DNA of 64,000 nt. It comes from Sambucus nigra (Eukaryota > Streptophyta > Magnoliopsida > Dipsacales > Adoxaceae). Shown here piece by piece: positions 21,408 to 34,445 of this stretch (positions are counted from its first letter, which is position 1; every line of letters starts with the position of its first letter). The notes under the pieces are model-generated. The model was not told the DNA's origin. It did not search any database and saw nothing but the letters and a program-made list of their open reading frames with translations. Location: NCBI GenBank assembly GCA_949130495.1, contig OX422213.1:536471467-536535466 (forward strand). Reading direction: 5' to 3'. A program made the position numbers and the translations under genes.

Positions 21408-23541
21408 TTTGGTCTTGTCCCCCTTAGTCTCCAAACCCCCCATTACCCTACTAAAATTTTTAATTGGTGATGGTTAATTTCTTATGACTTACACATGCTT
21501 TCTGTTGTTCAAATGGAATTCTTATTTTCCTGGAGGCATGCTTGAAAATAAGGGGACACCAATTATCCCTCAAATTGAAATTGTGTTTTTGGTGGACCCT
21601 AAATTTTTTTAACTTCTGGCGTATAGTTAGTTGGAATTTAAAATTGTGGGTTGTAAATACTTAGTTTTTCTTTCTTTCTTTTTCTCTGTTTTTTATTTTA
21701 GTCTAGTGTAATTTGTTAATGTTTTTTTATAGCACGACATTCTATCCATTATTTGGTAGTTCCATTTATTTGATCACATGTTATTCACTAAACATGCCTT
21801 GTTGTAAAAAAAATGAAAATTTTCAAAAATATTCTCTTTCTTTCTTTCTTTCTCCTTTGTTGGGCATTTTGCCCTTGTTTCCAATGATAAATTTCAATAA
21901 ATGCCTGATCCAATAGATAATTAAATGATGCAAGTTCTCGATTTTAAAAGTTACTATACTTTAGTCCCCATATCATTAATATTATGAATAACTTCAGGAA
22001 TTAAACTTTAATACCATTAGACCATGCACTTTTCGTGTTTAATGAATTAGTTTAAGGCGTTTATAACTCGGTAATCTTTTGTTGCATTGTATATACTTAC
22101 ACCAAGTGAGATTCCGTCTTTTCTTCATTTGTGAGTGTTTATACACTACTCTTTCCTGCTTGAAAACATTAAATTCGTCGATAATTTCACTATTCTTTCA
22201 TTTGATGGTTCATTATATGAGTTCATTTATGATATGTGTTACTTGAGCATGATTTTCAAATTTATTTTGACTCGAGAACTTCCTAAATGTTAGGTAATGA
22301 TCATAGGCCATCTTTTTTATATCACCCATATTGACCTTGACCTCACCTTATATGTTTCCCTTTATCAACCCCTTTGAGCCTTAATTTAGCCTTTCGATTC
22401 ATAACCCAAAATCCCACAACCAACTCCACATTAGAGTTATAAATCATACATATTTCCTTCCATATCTTTGTTTGGAATTTTATTTTGGATTGAATGATGT
22501 TAGTGTTATATGGTTGCAATTAAGAATATGAGAGTGAGAAAAGATAAGAAAAGAAAGAAGTGAAAAAGAAAAGAAAACTTGAAAAAGCATACCAAAACAA
22601 AAGAAAAATATGAGAAAAAGAAGAAAACAAAAGAAAGAGAAAGTTTGTACACGATGTATATAGTGTTCAATAATCCTCATCGCTCTCCAATTTCATATCG
22701 AATGCTTGTTATTGAAATCATTTTCCAATTTTGAAATTGCTCACAATTTTCCATTATCCCAAGTTTTCATCCCCAAACTCCTTTGAATTTGTACATATTC
22801 CTTTCATTTCTTAACCCTAACCCCAAACCTACATTGAAACCATATAAAGTCCTATGTGATAATAGGGCATTTAAGTCAAAATTTTAAATAGTTATGATAA
22901 TATGTGAAAAATACATTTCGCCTCCTTTAATGATGATATCTTTCATTGATATTACACATTTTTCATTTGATATATATCGTTCTTCATTAGTGACAAGTTC
23001 GGGGCCTTATTTCCATTTACATTTACTCTTTATGCCCACATGTCCCTTGTATTTCCTCCCATTATTTCATTTGTTGAGTGTATACACTAGTGAGGATTGA
23101 CATATATACACACTTGAATGCTTATCCGGTTTATAAAAGTTTTGCCAAATCATACTTTGCATATGCTCACTTTTCCTTCCCACCTTTAAGGTTTCAATTC
23201 TATGAAGTTTGTTCTATAATGTTTACAATACGACGTGAATTCATTTACTTTGCTAATTACACGTTTGAAATATTTTTTGTTATTGTTGAGATTGTCGCGT
23301 GTTTATTGGGCATATCTTTTGAGGAAACTTTAGAGTTTCTGGGTTTCATCATTGAAAACTCTCACGAGACAATACTCATCCACTAGGGTAACCTAGGAAT
23401 TTAACGGCTTATTGCATATGTAAATGAAATTGTGTTCCCTATGAATGTGGCATTTATATTTTATGCATATATACGTCTTGCACTGCCTTCTGTCGGACTG
23501 ATTTTTTTGTTTCATTACTAGGGACTAACAATGTTTAAGTT
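21408..23541 (+). other. 3' internal part of the outer element; no recognisable gene
   Basis: AT-rich. The first 75 bases continue the open frame cut at 6839. After that I see only short chance frames, T-rich tracts (21660-21690; 21830-21850) and a purine-rich stretch at 22530-22640. No pol domain is visible on either strand. Confidence 0.6.
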
Positions 23542-23549
23542 ACGGGAGG
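23542..23549 (+). other. Candidate polypurine tract of the outer element
   Basis: ACGGGAGG directly before TGATATGTCACA, the proposed 3' LTR start. Confidence 0.4.
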
Positions 23550-25007
23550 TGATATGTCACAAATATTCCGTATTTGTGACCGTTATCTTTATGAGTTCTA
23601 GCATTTTTGTTGTCCTTATGGATATATTTATGCTCGTTAACCACACAACCTCTATTTTGTATGTTTATATGTTTTACAAGGTATAATTGAGCTTTGGTAG
23701 GTATTAGAATGCTTAGCATGTGAATTGGTTGCATTTTAAGGAAGTTCCACTATTTAACTCAAATTCAAGGGAAATTTAGTCAGTTCATACTTCATGTCCA
23801 ACTCAGTGGAATTCCATGGAACATAATTCATTGAGTTAGCTTCGCATGGTCGCAAATGACATATCATTTTGAGTTCGAACGAAGAAGTTAGAGACAAAAC
23901 CATAAAGCACCTTTTCTCCCATGTGATGACTAGGGCTTCTAAGATAATAGAGTACTGCTCAACTGGCCTTGATCTCCCGGTCAACTGGCATTTTAGATTT
24001 CATCCTATGAGAAAATCAAGAACTTCAAACCCTACCCACGGTCGATAAGCCCCTGGTCATGGTCTACCGGGTTCTACAAATTTTCAGATCTTACTCTTAT
24101 TTAATTTATTTTTCTTTCATTTTATTATCCACTTACTATATAAATAAGACTTTGGTATATTTAAATGATTTCTTTTATTTTTAGGTTAGTTTTTAGGGTT
24201 TATTGTTTATAGATTTCCTCTGCTTAACCTCGTTTGGGTTTATACCCATTTATGTAAGTTATTTACTATTCATTATCTTCTTTACTTGTTTTATGCTTTA
24301 TTTTCTTTATTTCATGCTTTGTTCCATATTTACTTGACTTGTATTTAATTTTTGTTTGTTAATTAGTTATTTTCTTTTATTAATTATGATATTTCTTGTT
24401 TAAATATTTCTTGTAGCTAGTTTAAGATTTAGGGCCATATTTTCGCCATTAATGGGTCTCGGGCTTTAAAATCTAGGTTTTAGGTCAAAATGCATTTAAT
24501 TGAAACCTAGTGTATTAAAGTTGAAATATTAGGTGTTTACCTTTCTTTGTAACACAACATTAGTGTTTACATCAATAATCCAAAATTAATCGATGTATGA
24601 CCATTTTTGATTAAATGTTTAATCTCACATTTTCCGTTAGTTCCTTTCACGTGCGATGTTTATAATGAATTGAATATGCTCGGTTAAATGTTTTTTAGCC
24701 GAAATCATTTTTACGCATTGTTTAGCCCACAATGGGGATGTGACCCTAATCACGATTTATTTTTCTTATCTAGTTTTATTTCTTTTTCCCCCTTTTCCCT
24801 TTTAAACCATCATCAGCTTTTACACTTTTATTTTGGAAGCAATCAATCAATTAAAGTCTGTCAAACATTCCCTATGGATTTTAGATACCTAGACTGGCCG
24901 CTGTAATCCATTTGAGTGTAGTTAACGTTTAGTTTTTTTGCATTACGATCGGAAGCCGATAACAACGATTGGAATATTTACATGGACACTTGGTTTAAGC
25001 TACATCA
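23550..25007 (+). repeat. Right LTR of the outer element
   Basis: From about 23920 to 25007 it is clearly the partner of 4915-5999. The 5' edge at 23550 rests on a TG start after a purine tract. GAGTTCGAACGAAGAAGTTAG (about 23872) is a motif I associate with Athila-type LTRs. It ends TACATCA. Confidence 0.72.
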
Positions 25008-25420
25008 AAATCATCACTAAGGTTAAGGTTAAATTCCATTGGGTTCATTTTAGGGACAGTAACTTGAGATGATAAAACTACATTAGATATAGAGGACTGT
25101 TTGTTCTGTGAGGTCATTTTCTATTTATATTCTAACTCTATCTCTACTGTTCTTACTTTACTATTGAGTAATTCAGGAGTCCAGTTAGGATCGTTCATCT
25201 CTTCTATGGCATATCTTTTATTGTCAAATTTAGCAGGCAATGATCTTAATATTTTAAGCACTATCTCCTTTTTATCATATGTTATTCCATTTGCATGTAA
25301 CTTTGTGACAATATTAGTTGATTTTATATACAATCAATCTCGTTTAGGAAACAATTTATATGACATGCAACTACTTATATTTATAAGAAAAAAAACTCTT
25401 TTTTCAAGTACTCTGATACC
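25008..25420 (-). pseudogene. Copia-type gag fragment (UBN2)
   Basis: Minus-strand codons at 25333-25121 read KKEIVLKILRSLPAKFD, the signature of the UBN2 gag domain of plant Copia elements (family pattern (V/L)xKILRSLPxxF). The N-terminal half of gag is missing: the primer-binding site lies only about 80 bases upstream, whereas the domain normally lies over 100 codons in. The fragment ends at the outer element's LTR (25007), so that junction truncates it. Confidence 0.75.
25409..25420 (-). other. Primer-binding site, tRNA-iMet type
   Basis: Minus-strand TGGTATCAGAGT, matching the initiator-Met site TGGTATCAGAGC of Copia elements. Confidence 0.75.
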
Positions 25421-25422
25421 AC

Positions 25423-26690
25423 TTGAAAACCGTTCACTAAGTTGTTAACACAAAGTTAAAGATTAAATAAAATCTGAAAGAAAACTCGTTTAGGAAACTC
25501 CTTTTTGATATTTTGCAACACAAGATGTGTATAAAATAGATTTAGTTGGATGTTAGACTTAGTAGCCTGATTACATTAGGTTTTAAATCAAAAACCTATA
25601 CTAGTTCTTTGTATTGAAACTTAATTGTGCAAGAAATTAATAACAAAATTAGTTGCAATAAGTTGACACGTTGATTTTTAACGTGGTAAAACCTCAAATC
25701 TGAGGAAACATACGTGATGATCTCTATGCCACAACCAAAAAAATCCACTATAAACAATTATACAAGAGTTACAAACACATAAACATGAAACACAAGATCC
25801 TAGGATAAATACAAAAATATACTTAAATGAGCGAAAACCTCCTCCAGGGTAATCTGATTTTGGGTTTGATCTCCCTGGAAGTTTCTTTTCTTTAACTCCT
25901 TGCTTGTGTGGACTCAGTCAAACAAGATCTCTCGAAAGTAACAATAATTTTTATTAGTTGTTTGTGTGAGAGTGTTCTGTGACTGTGTAGTGTCTAAATG
26001 CAGTATGCATCTCACTTTACTCTTCGAGAAATTATACAAACAATCCTATGAATATAAAATCAATCTATATGACAAGCAACTGATTATATTTATAAGAAAA
26101 TTAGACTTCGTTTTTCAAACTAAAATTCATATCTAAAGTTTTAAATCATCAAAAAAATGTAACTCACAAGAACTTATTTATATACAGAATAGGTTTCACA
26201 AAATGTAAAAGTCTATTTTATGCACAAAAACTTTCAGATCTAAAAATTAGAAGTGTTTAAAAGTACCTTTTATAAGAAATCTAAACTGGAGTATGGATCT
26301 AAAAGAATAAGTAGTAAAATACAAGATTCCTAAAAGAAAATGATAGAAACACTAAAAATGTATGTGAGATGTATATCAGATGTGTTTCTCACAATTTTTA
26401 AGAATAAATATGAGAAATAGTGAGAGATTGGTGTTCCTAAGAGAGATTATGTTTGAAGAGTTTCTTCAAAAGTCTAAACTCCACAAAACCTCAAAGAAAA
26501 CCTAAAATTTGTAAGCACTCAAGTGTAGGCTTTCGGTTTAAAAAAAATGATGGGTAATGTGTTTGGTGGGAGAAACACTAAGTTACTTCCTCTCTATTTC
26601 TTCTGGTTTTTCACTATCTCTTTCATTTCTCTTTTCTTTATTTCCTCTTTAATCTATCTTTTTTTGTCAAATGAACGATGGTTAAAAGTA
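25423..26690 (-). repeat. Probable LTR/leader of the Copia fragment (edges uncertain)
   Basis: Lies upstream of the primer-binding site on the minus strand and ends ..TTTTCA at 25423. No partner copy is in the window, so the far edge is a guess. A stretch of about 50 bp (ATATGACAAGCAACTGATTA at about 26070) recurs at about 25350 inside the gag fragment, which suggests rearrangement. Confidence 0.4.
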
Positions 26691-27059
26691 CTCTAAAGCC
26701 TCAACAATGACTCATATTTATAACTGCTTAGGAAGGGTCTGGAAGGTCGAGGCAAATGAACGATTGAGATCAATATAAAGTTTAAACTTATGTTCTAAGG
26801 GTTACAAATGAACTACACAGCCGCTCAGTCCTATTGGCTCTCTCAACACAAGGATTATAAATGAAGACATTACGACCATTGATGATTTCTAATCCAATGG
26901 TTGAGATCTTTTCTTAGAGTTGTGAGACAAAATAAACACAAATGTGACAAATAACACACCAATACGTGTAGGGATAATAATGAATGTAAAATGCATGTTT
27001 TTTTAGTTTCACAAAATCCCATTTTCTCCCCCACTATTCTGTTCCCATTTTTTTCATAC
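26691..27059. other. Non-coding junction; nothing recognised
   Basis: AT-rich sequence between the Copia-like LTR/leader and the start of the Tat pol remnant. The minus-strand frame covering 26870-27169 has no domain. Confidence 0.5.
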
Positions 27060-30000
27060 CCTGGGAGTTTTATTAAGGGAATGAGTGATAAAATTGTCCT
27101 CATCAGGGTTGTCTTAAAAAACTTAGAAGTTGCGCGTTCCACCGTGCACCAGTACCCGAAGTTGCCCACATATTATGGGGTCGACATTGTTAAAAAAACC
27201 ATATTAATGCTCGATAATGCTATTACACATCAATTGACCAAGAGAAACGAAATAAACTCAGTACTACCTATAACAAATAGACCATAAACCCTCATGAGGA
27301 AGATGAATTGGTGAAGGGTCAGATTATGGAAGTAGTGGAGACCATTGTCCTAGATGAGAACACCAAAAAAGACAACACAGGTCGGCTCATCCCCAGACCC
27401 AACCACTAGGAAGGAGCTAATGTATTTCTTTAGACAGTAGAAGAACGTGTTCACTTAGAGTCATGATGATATGCCATGGACTGATTAAAAGTTCACGTGT
27501 CATGAACTTAACATTGTTAAGGATGCAAAGCTAATAAAAAGGCAACGTGTCTTTAGTCGTAAAGAACATGGAAATATAAGAGGAAGTGGAAAGTTATAGA
27601 AGGAAAGTTTTATTTAAGACGTCAAATACCATGAGTGGGTGGCCAATATAGTTATTGTAAAAAGGAAGAACAATAAATGGCATGCGTCTTGATTTCACAT
27701 ACTTGAACAAGGTGTGCCTGAAGGACCACTATCCCCTGTCAAGGATTGATCAAATAGTCGCTTCTATTAATGGACGCGAACTAGTAAGCTTCATAAATTC
27801 ATATTTGAGGTATAACCAAAAGAAAAGGAAAGCCAGAAGATAAGGAAAAAACAACATTCATCACCAATTGCAGTAGTTACTGTTATAACATTATGCCTTT
27901 TGGGCTAAACAATGATGTAGCAACATACCAAAGGTTTGTGAACAAGGTCTATGAAGAACATATCAGAAAAAATATGGAGGTGTATGGGGATAACATGCTC
28001 ACTAAGAGCAATAAAGAAGCCAATCGCATTAAAGATCTGGGACAGATGTTCAGCTAGTTGGATAAACACAAGATGAAAGTCAACCCCACTAAATGTGTGT
28101 TTGGAATATAATAAGGAATGTTACTGATTTGATAGTGAATCAAAGAGATATTAAAGCCAAGCCAGATAAAATTCAAGCACTGATCAACATGAAACTCCCC
28201 ATAAATAAGAAGGAAGTGAAAATGTTGACTGACAGGGTAGCATTACTCAATAAATTTGTCTCGCAAGCTACTTACAGGTGCCTTCCTTTCTTCTTGGTTC
28301 TAAGGAAGATTATTTAATGGAACGAGGAATGTGAAAATGCATTCTTAGAGTTGAAAAAATACCTTTGATTTCCACCGTTACTCTCAAGGTCACTCATGGG
28401 AGAGAATCTCTACTTATACCTGGACGTATTCGAATCGATAGTTAGCTCGAGGTTTATTTAACTAAAGCCATACTTCTAAGAATACACCATTATGGTCTAT
28501 ATAGATATGCCCCTATGCTAAGGCATTTAAAAAAATGATTAGCCGATAATATTAATGGCTTAGGATGTAGAACTAAAAGAGTATGATATACATTATGAAC
28601 CAAGAATAGCGGTGATAGGCCACACGATAATTGATCTTGTAGAAGAATTCACTTATGAAGGAAAACCTACCAAATAGACTTCCACGAAAGAGAGCTCAAT
28701 AGTAAAATAACTCGAGCAGACTTAATCAGAAGAGAGCCCAGGAGTTTAACCTATTTCTCAAGCTTCTCCCGAAGATATCTCAATGACTGGTATAATCGAT
28801 TAGGAAGAAGATATGCCAGAAACATCGGCTAAATAAGAAGTAACTGCTTGCTACCTTGATTAGACTCAAAATTTGTTCAATTAATGGACACTAATTGAAG
28901 GAGATTTTAAGGAATAACTTTCGGTTTGGAAAATTTATATAGATGGATTGTCATGCCCCTTTGGCAATAGAGTTGGGCTGATAAATAATACCTTGGAAAA
29001 CATAGACATTGAATATGCCCTCAGAATCCAATTCAAGGCCTTCAAGAATTAGGTAGAGTACGAAGCAAGAACAGTAGGATTCGACTTATCTCTCTCTAGG
29101 TGACAAGCTAATATAGGCGTACCACGACTCCTAGTGAATTATATACCGAGTATTGGGTGTCTATGGATTCAAAGGAGAGTTCATGACAAACTACCTAACC
29201 AAAGCACAAGACATGATATCAAAATTTTCAATAATCATAGTAATTGGTATTTATAATATTGATAATGCTCGGACAGATGCATTTGCTCGACTCTGTTCTA
29301 TGACTAGAACTAATTCAAGGAGAACCATCCCGGTGGAGATCTTTATGCACTAGAGTATAAACGAAGAAAGGCTCAACATGATTAAACTAGATATATGCTT
29401 ATCATAGATGCATATAATAAGGTAATACCTTGGAAAGGGCGCCCTGCCGACTGAACCAAAGTAGGTTAGAAGTTTAAGATGGAAAGTACCTAGATACGTC
29501 ATATAATGAGAGATCATATACATACGAGGATTCGCTATTTTATTACTCGGATGTCTCCATATAGACAAGATGCCCAACCTGTTAAGGGGTGTACATAAAG
29601 GTTCCTGTAGGGCACATTCAGTAGGAAGATCGTTAGTCAAGCGAGTGGCTAAACAAGATTATTAATAGCGCATTATAAATGCAAATTGTGCCAACTATGC
29701 AAAATATTGCGATAAATTCCAAAAATATGCTACAATCCACAGGATATTAGGGGCTACACTCACACCTATAACATACTTTTCGACCTTTGCCACGTGGGTA
29801 ATTTACCTAGTCGGCCCTCTGCTAAAGACAAGAGGAAGGTTCAAATACTTGGTCATTTTCGTGTATTATTTCACCAAGTGGATGGAAGCTGAAACATTGG
29901 TAGATATGCCTTATGAGATGGTTTTACATTTTTTATGTAATCACATCATTTGAAGAAATGGAATGCCATATGACTTCATCATCGGCAATGGAACGTAGTT

Positions 30001-30620
30001 TAACAACAAAGAGTTTGAAGATTATTATGTTCAATCCAAAATCCAATAGCTACATATAATACCTGGATATCCATGATGTAATGGGAAGACGAAAATGATA
30101 AAACCCTACTCGATGGGATAAAGAAAAGGTTAGACAATGCTAAGGGAAGTTAGATTAATGAATCACAATGTGTACTCTAGGCTTATAAGACCATGCCGAG
30201 AACTACCACTGGTGAATTCCTCATGTTAGCATTCCGAACATAAGAAGATCTCCCCATGATAATTGGTCCAACTAGTCACAGAGTGCTCAATCTCGATTTT
30301 TCGAAGAGGAATATGATGAGATGGTTAGACTCATATTTGGTTGAAAAAATTACAGAACATAATGCACTTCACATGGAAGTATATCAGTAAAAGAACTGCT
30401 TGATTCTATAATTGGAGGGTTAAACTGAGAAATCTCAAGGAAGGAGACTATGTACTCAAGAAAGTGATTTATAATGGGAATAAATTATAGTCGAATTGGC
30501 ATAGTCCTAACTGTAATTTTGTAGTTGTCCGACTAGGAAGTTATTGGATTAAAACCCTAAAAGGAGAGCCATTCAAAAAATCTTGGAACATTGAAGATCT
30601 GAGGAAATATTATGAATGAT
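27060..30620 (+). pseudogene. Heavily decayed Tat-type protease-pol, plus strand
   Basis: In order on the plus strand: protease C-terminus (STVHQYPKLPTYYGV, about 27140; compare STIHQMIKFPTPYGV in the first Tat element). RT with LDFTYLNKVCLKDHYPLSRI (about 27690), SFINSYLRYNQ (about 27790; the family has FMDAYSGYN, so the first catalytic Asp is Asn) and MEVYGDNMLTKS (about 27975; YVDD reads YGDN). Connection KMLTDRVALLNKFVSQATYR (about 28220). RNase H with IYIDGLSCPFGN (about 28940). Integrase fragments from about 29650. The integrase C-terminus GSYWIKTLKGEPFKKSWN ends near 30618 with LRKYYE, the Tat-type ending. There are dozens of stops. Gag and both LTRs are absent. Confidence 0.85.
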
Positions 30621-30779
30621 CCGGTGAAATGTAATCCCTTTTTATTTTCAGTAACTCCTTTTATATTCTCAATAAAGATCATCAAGTTTGATAGAAGATT
30701 ATTTCCCTTTTTATGTTTTTTTGTTCTTAGTGGTAGATATGATAAATGATAAATTTAAAGTAATCTCTAATTAAGAAAA

Positions 30780-30940
30780 ATCAAAATTTAAAACTTCACG
30801 TGTGATATCATCTTCAAACAAGCCACGAATGAGAAGTATGACTTCATGTATGGCTCCAAAAAGTCAAGAACAAGAAGTCCCAATCATAAAACTTCATATA
30901 CGATTACATAAAGTCAAGAACAAAAAGTTTTAATATACCA
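30780..30940. repeat. Short imperfect repeat downstream of pol
   Basis: AAAACTTCATATACGATTAC-type and AAGTCAAGAACAA-type segments occur two to three times, about 75 bases apart, just after the integrase stop. This is the same relative position as the 63-bp array of the first Tat element. Confidence 0.5.
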
Positions 30941-31199
30941 AATTAAGGAATAATCCTAAAAAACTTGGTCACCAATGGTAATTAATGCTAGCACCTGGCC
31001 AAAACGACAAGGTCCATTTGAACGACCATAAAACAACTGCACATTAATAGAACCTAATGCATGACAACACTAGTTCGTCTAAACTACTAGTGGGCCATTA
31101 AATAATCAATTAATTTATCCAAATACTCGAGATAACAAAGTTTTGTTACATACAAACAACCATTAATGGAAAATCACGACTAAATATCAACTGCCTATG

Positions 31200-32600
31200 C
31201 TCTATCGGAGGGATGTTTTACCAAGGCTTTCTGCGTTCCATCAGGAGGAACATCCAAAGAATAAGGAGTGATAATTGTTCTCAAATTCGTAAGAATCAAT
31301 TCTCCCTATTCACTAGATGAAAATTTCGGATACGAACATCAACCCTATACAAGCCATAGTCTCTAAGATACTTCCCAATCAAACTGACCGAAATCGCATC
31401 CGGAGGAATCCAAGAGGCATCCAACTTGAAAGGAGGAATGGGATGATCTAGGAAACTGTGTCATGCTAATACCAAAGCTTATCTTCCTTAAATAACTTCA
31501 TCATAATAATGGCATTTATCCACCCGATTTATAACCCTCTCTACAGAACTTCTCAAGTTTATTACTCAAACGGGCCAGAACCTCATTATAACCATTCATC
31601 CATATCATATGAGGTTGTTTATTAAAGTAATAAGTAAGATGATCAACCTTGTCATTTATCCACTTGATGGTATTCGATTGATTCTTTATGAGATTTACTT
31701 GGTTGTCTAGAGCTTTCTGAGTTCTTTCATACTCTTCTGACGAGCGAGCCACAACCACCTACTAGGAATACTGATGTCCTACCTTTATTTTCCTCAATTT
31801 ATCTAACTCTTCCATAAAATGATCACTCTCCTTTTCAAGGAATGAAACACCTTCAATTGGATCAGACGTTATCGCCCGTCTTAAGGCCTTCTTATTCATC
31901 CCTTAACAAATTATTCTCACGCTCAAGAAGACTGGCCACCTCTCAACGACTCTTAAAATCTAACTGCAGCACAAACTCCTGTTTAGAGTATGCTTAAGAC
32001 AAATCTTGTAGTTTCTTATGGTTCCGCCATATTTTTTAAATCATCTCATAGTAAGAAGCATTAGTAGCTAAGGCTTGGTGAAATAACCTGCGCTTTTTAA
32101 GATAAGCTTCTTTTGTTGGGCTAAATACATCCAATCGGAGTAATTTCACCCTCTTTTATTATTCCTCATTTGGTTTTTCATGACCATCAATAAAAAAATG
32201 ATTTCTCCTCAAGAAAAGTTCATTTTTAATGGAAACCAAACTAGCCATTTTGGAGTCAAAGAAAAATAAATATGATAGTACATAGGTAATGGAGGAATGA
32301 AAAAAGGAATGCACCAAACTACTCAAGACCATGACTAAGCAACTATTTTTTATTGAAAATATAAAGGTATTAAAGCAAGGGAAATTGGAAACTACAATAA
32401 AGTACATAATATCAAAATATCAAAACTCCTTTCACTATAACTTCTCTTTGTCCAAAGCCACCTCTTCTTCTAGTCGAGAAGTCACCACCACCTGTTACTG
32501 GGACATCGAGGACTCAACCATATCCTCCTCATCATCGTCAAATTCCTCCTCAGTTTGTAGAAAAGTTGATAAAAAGAACTTTTGCGTGTATATTTTCGTC
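31200..32600 (-). pseudogene. Antisense coiled-coil ORF remnant of the second Tat element
   Basis: Minus strand, opposite to the pol at 27060-30620 and downstream of it. Around 32500 is an acidic TEEEFDDDEEDMVE. Around 32230 is KNELFLRRNHFF. From 32100 to 31770 come helical, heptad-like segments (SLLERENNLLRDE). At 31758-31516 lies an 80-codon open segment rich in Gln, Asn and Lys. Near 31420 is KLDASWIPPDAISV. The PF04195-like core is not recognisable. I assign it to the antisense-ORF class from position, polarity and coiled-coil composition. Many stops. Confidence 0.5.
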
Positions 32601-32619
32601 GTTGCTTGAAAAGCTCCTC

Positions 32620-34445
32620 TAGTCAAAACCTCAAATACCTACAAATATATACAATCTAAAGTGTAGAGGTAAGTAAGGGTATCAATCCACATTCAAGGTT
32701 GTAAGCTAGAGACAAATTCAATTGTAATTCAGTTTTTATTTTCTTTTTGTGCTTTTTCACTTTTTCTAATTTTTTTAGCCTTTTCAATATTAAAATAATG
32801 GGGTGAGGTGAGGTTTTAAACTAAACTAAAAAAAGATGAAAATAACTAACTAGAAAGCGACTAAAATGAATACAAAGTATAACACTAAATTAAGAGATAA
32901 AGTGAGGTAAATAATTGTGAGAACAATCAAGGAGTGGGATTACACCACAAATTTTAGTTATTCTAATTAATTGATTTAATTATTTGAATGCTCCCAAAAT
33001 AATATCAAAATTACAAACCAACTCTCGTTGGAAGTGTAATTGTAATAGTAATATTTTAGAAAATTAAGTTTAACACCCCACAACTCTAGAAAAATAGATC
33101 TACACTCCTTTTAATTAATCACCTGCTAGGATCGATCAATTAAAATTTATCTAAATCTTAGAAAAAAAATTTAAAGTTGAAATTCAAGTTATAATACCCC
33201 ACTTAAGAAACCCTTATCTCTAGTTCGAATCTAAAATGGGTATTATAGATAGAATTTTTATTTTCTCTCGAAAATCATTTACCCTCTCTCAAGGTGTAAA
33301 TTTAAGGGCGAGGGATCAAAATTAACATTCAAAGGGACTTTTCAAGCAATTAAACTAATTAAAATAAAATAACATCAAATAAGGGTTTTACCCCACCCCT
33401 TGAAAGGGGATTTAGCCTAACATGGTATTAAACATGATGAACAAATAACCAAAGGCATTTAATATGATAAAAGAGTAGAGAAAGAGAACAAATCTTCAAC
33501 AAGTCTCCTTGAAATTGGCAATTTGAACTCTATCCTTGAAATTGAAGCGTACAACCCTCCAAGAGAGTGATCAACAAAGATATAAATGAAAAATTTACCC
33601 AACCTGAATCTCACACAATTATTTCACTCAATTTAAATCTAAAAAATAAAATAAAATAAATTTCTAAACTAAAAAAAATAAAAATATTATTTCTAACTTT
33701 CTCTCTGAGCTAACTGTAGGATTTCTATCCTCTTTATTCCATCCCCTTTCAAAATGGTCTCCAACTCACTTTAAATAGTAGGCACATGGAGTATGGGGGT
33801 ATTGTGAGTAATGGATTGAGTGTGCATGGAAATGGTGAGGTGTGGGGATAAATGGTAAAAGGAATAAAAATCTGATTTGTTAAAAGGGCATTTTGGGAAA
33901 AAGGGGATAAGTAGGTAGTTGGGGGTATTTGGGTAAAAAGAGGGTTAAGTGGGATTTTGTCACATGTGGCAATTGGTCTTTTGGCATTTGGTTTTGGAAT
34001 CTGGCAGATCGTGGCTTACATGGGAGAAATGGTGAAATGGGTTAACGGGTTGAATTGGGTTTATGGTTGGAGAGTATCCGAGTAGGGGAGGTTCGGAGTT
34101 TGGATCGTCCAGAGGTGGGCTGGAGGGGTGACGATGTCGCCACCGGACTGAGATGAAGTCAGAACGGAGTAGGTCATCGCCGTCGGTTTCCTGGGTGGTA
34201 GTTTCATCGCTGGAGATTGAGGTCGGTGTGGGCAGGGGTGAGATGGGTCGCGGGTGAACACCGCTGGTGAAGGGGGTTTGCTATCGGAATTGAGGGAGTT
34301 CGGCGGTTGAACGCCGGAGGTGGAGGTGGGAGGTTATAGGTGGGCTTGGTCTGGAATCTGGTTGGCCGTCGGTGGGATTTCTTCACCGGAGATGGTTGGG
34401 TCGCGATTTGAAGGTGGCAACAGGATGGGGACTACCGAGGTTATG
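32620..34445. other. Non-coding TE-like block with GC-rich end
   Basis: It contains GTAAGGGTATCAATCCAC (about 32674) and GTGGGATTACACC (about 32936), modules that recur as GTCGGGTATCGATCC and GGTTACAATCCCCCACACC at 62714 and 62964. 34060-34445 is markedly GC-richer; on the minus strand it gives short Pro-rich frames (34386-34204; 34261-34061) of unknown meaning. No gene supported. Confidence 0.45.

Larger units (their letters stand above)
4790..25007 (+). mobile_element. Outer non-autonomous LTR retrotransposon, split by a Tat insertion
   Basis: Two direct repeats (about 4790-5999 and 23550-25007) flank an internal region that starts with a decayed tRNA-Asp-type primer-binding site at 6007 and ends with a purine tract at 23542. 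Without the 14.56 kb Tat element inserted at 6845 the internal part is only about 3.0 kb. It has no gag, protease, RT or integrase that I can recognise, so it behaves as a large non-autonomous derivative. The tRNA-Asp-type site and LTRs over 1 kb suggest an Athila-like parent, which is an inference. A 128-bp sample from about 5489 and its partner at about 24499 differs at about 23 positions, more than the LTRs of the inserted element, as expected for an older host. The left LTR seems to lack its 5' part, and no target duplication was found. Confidence 0.7.

Noticed and set aside
22530..22640. Purine-rich tract as a polypurine primer site
   Set aside because: It is over 900 bases from any LTR edge and is a plain GA-rich low-complexity stretch.
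34061..34386. Pro-rich minus-strand frames as a host exon
   Set aside because: GC-richer than the surroundings but short, with no homologous motif or splice sites that join them convincingly.
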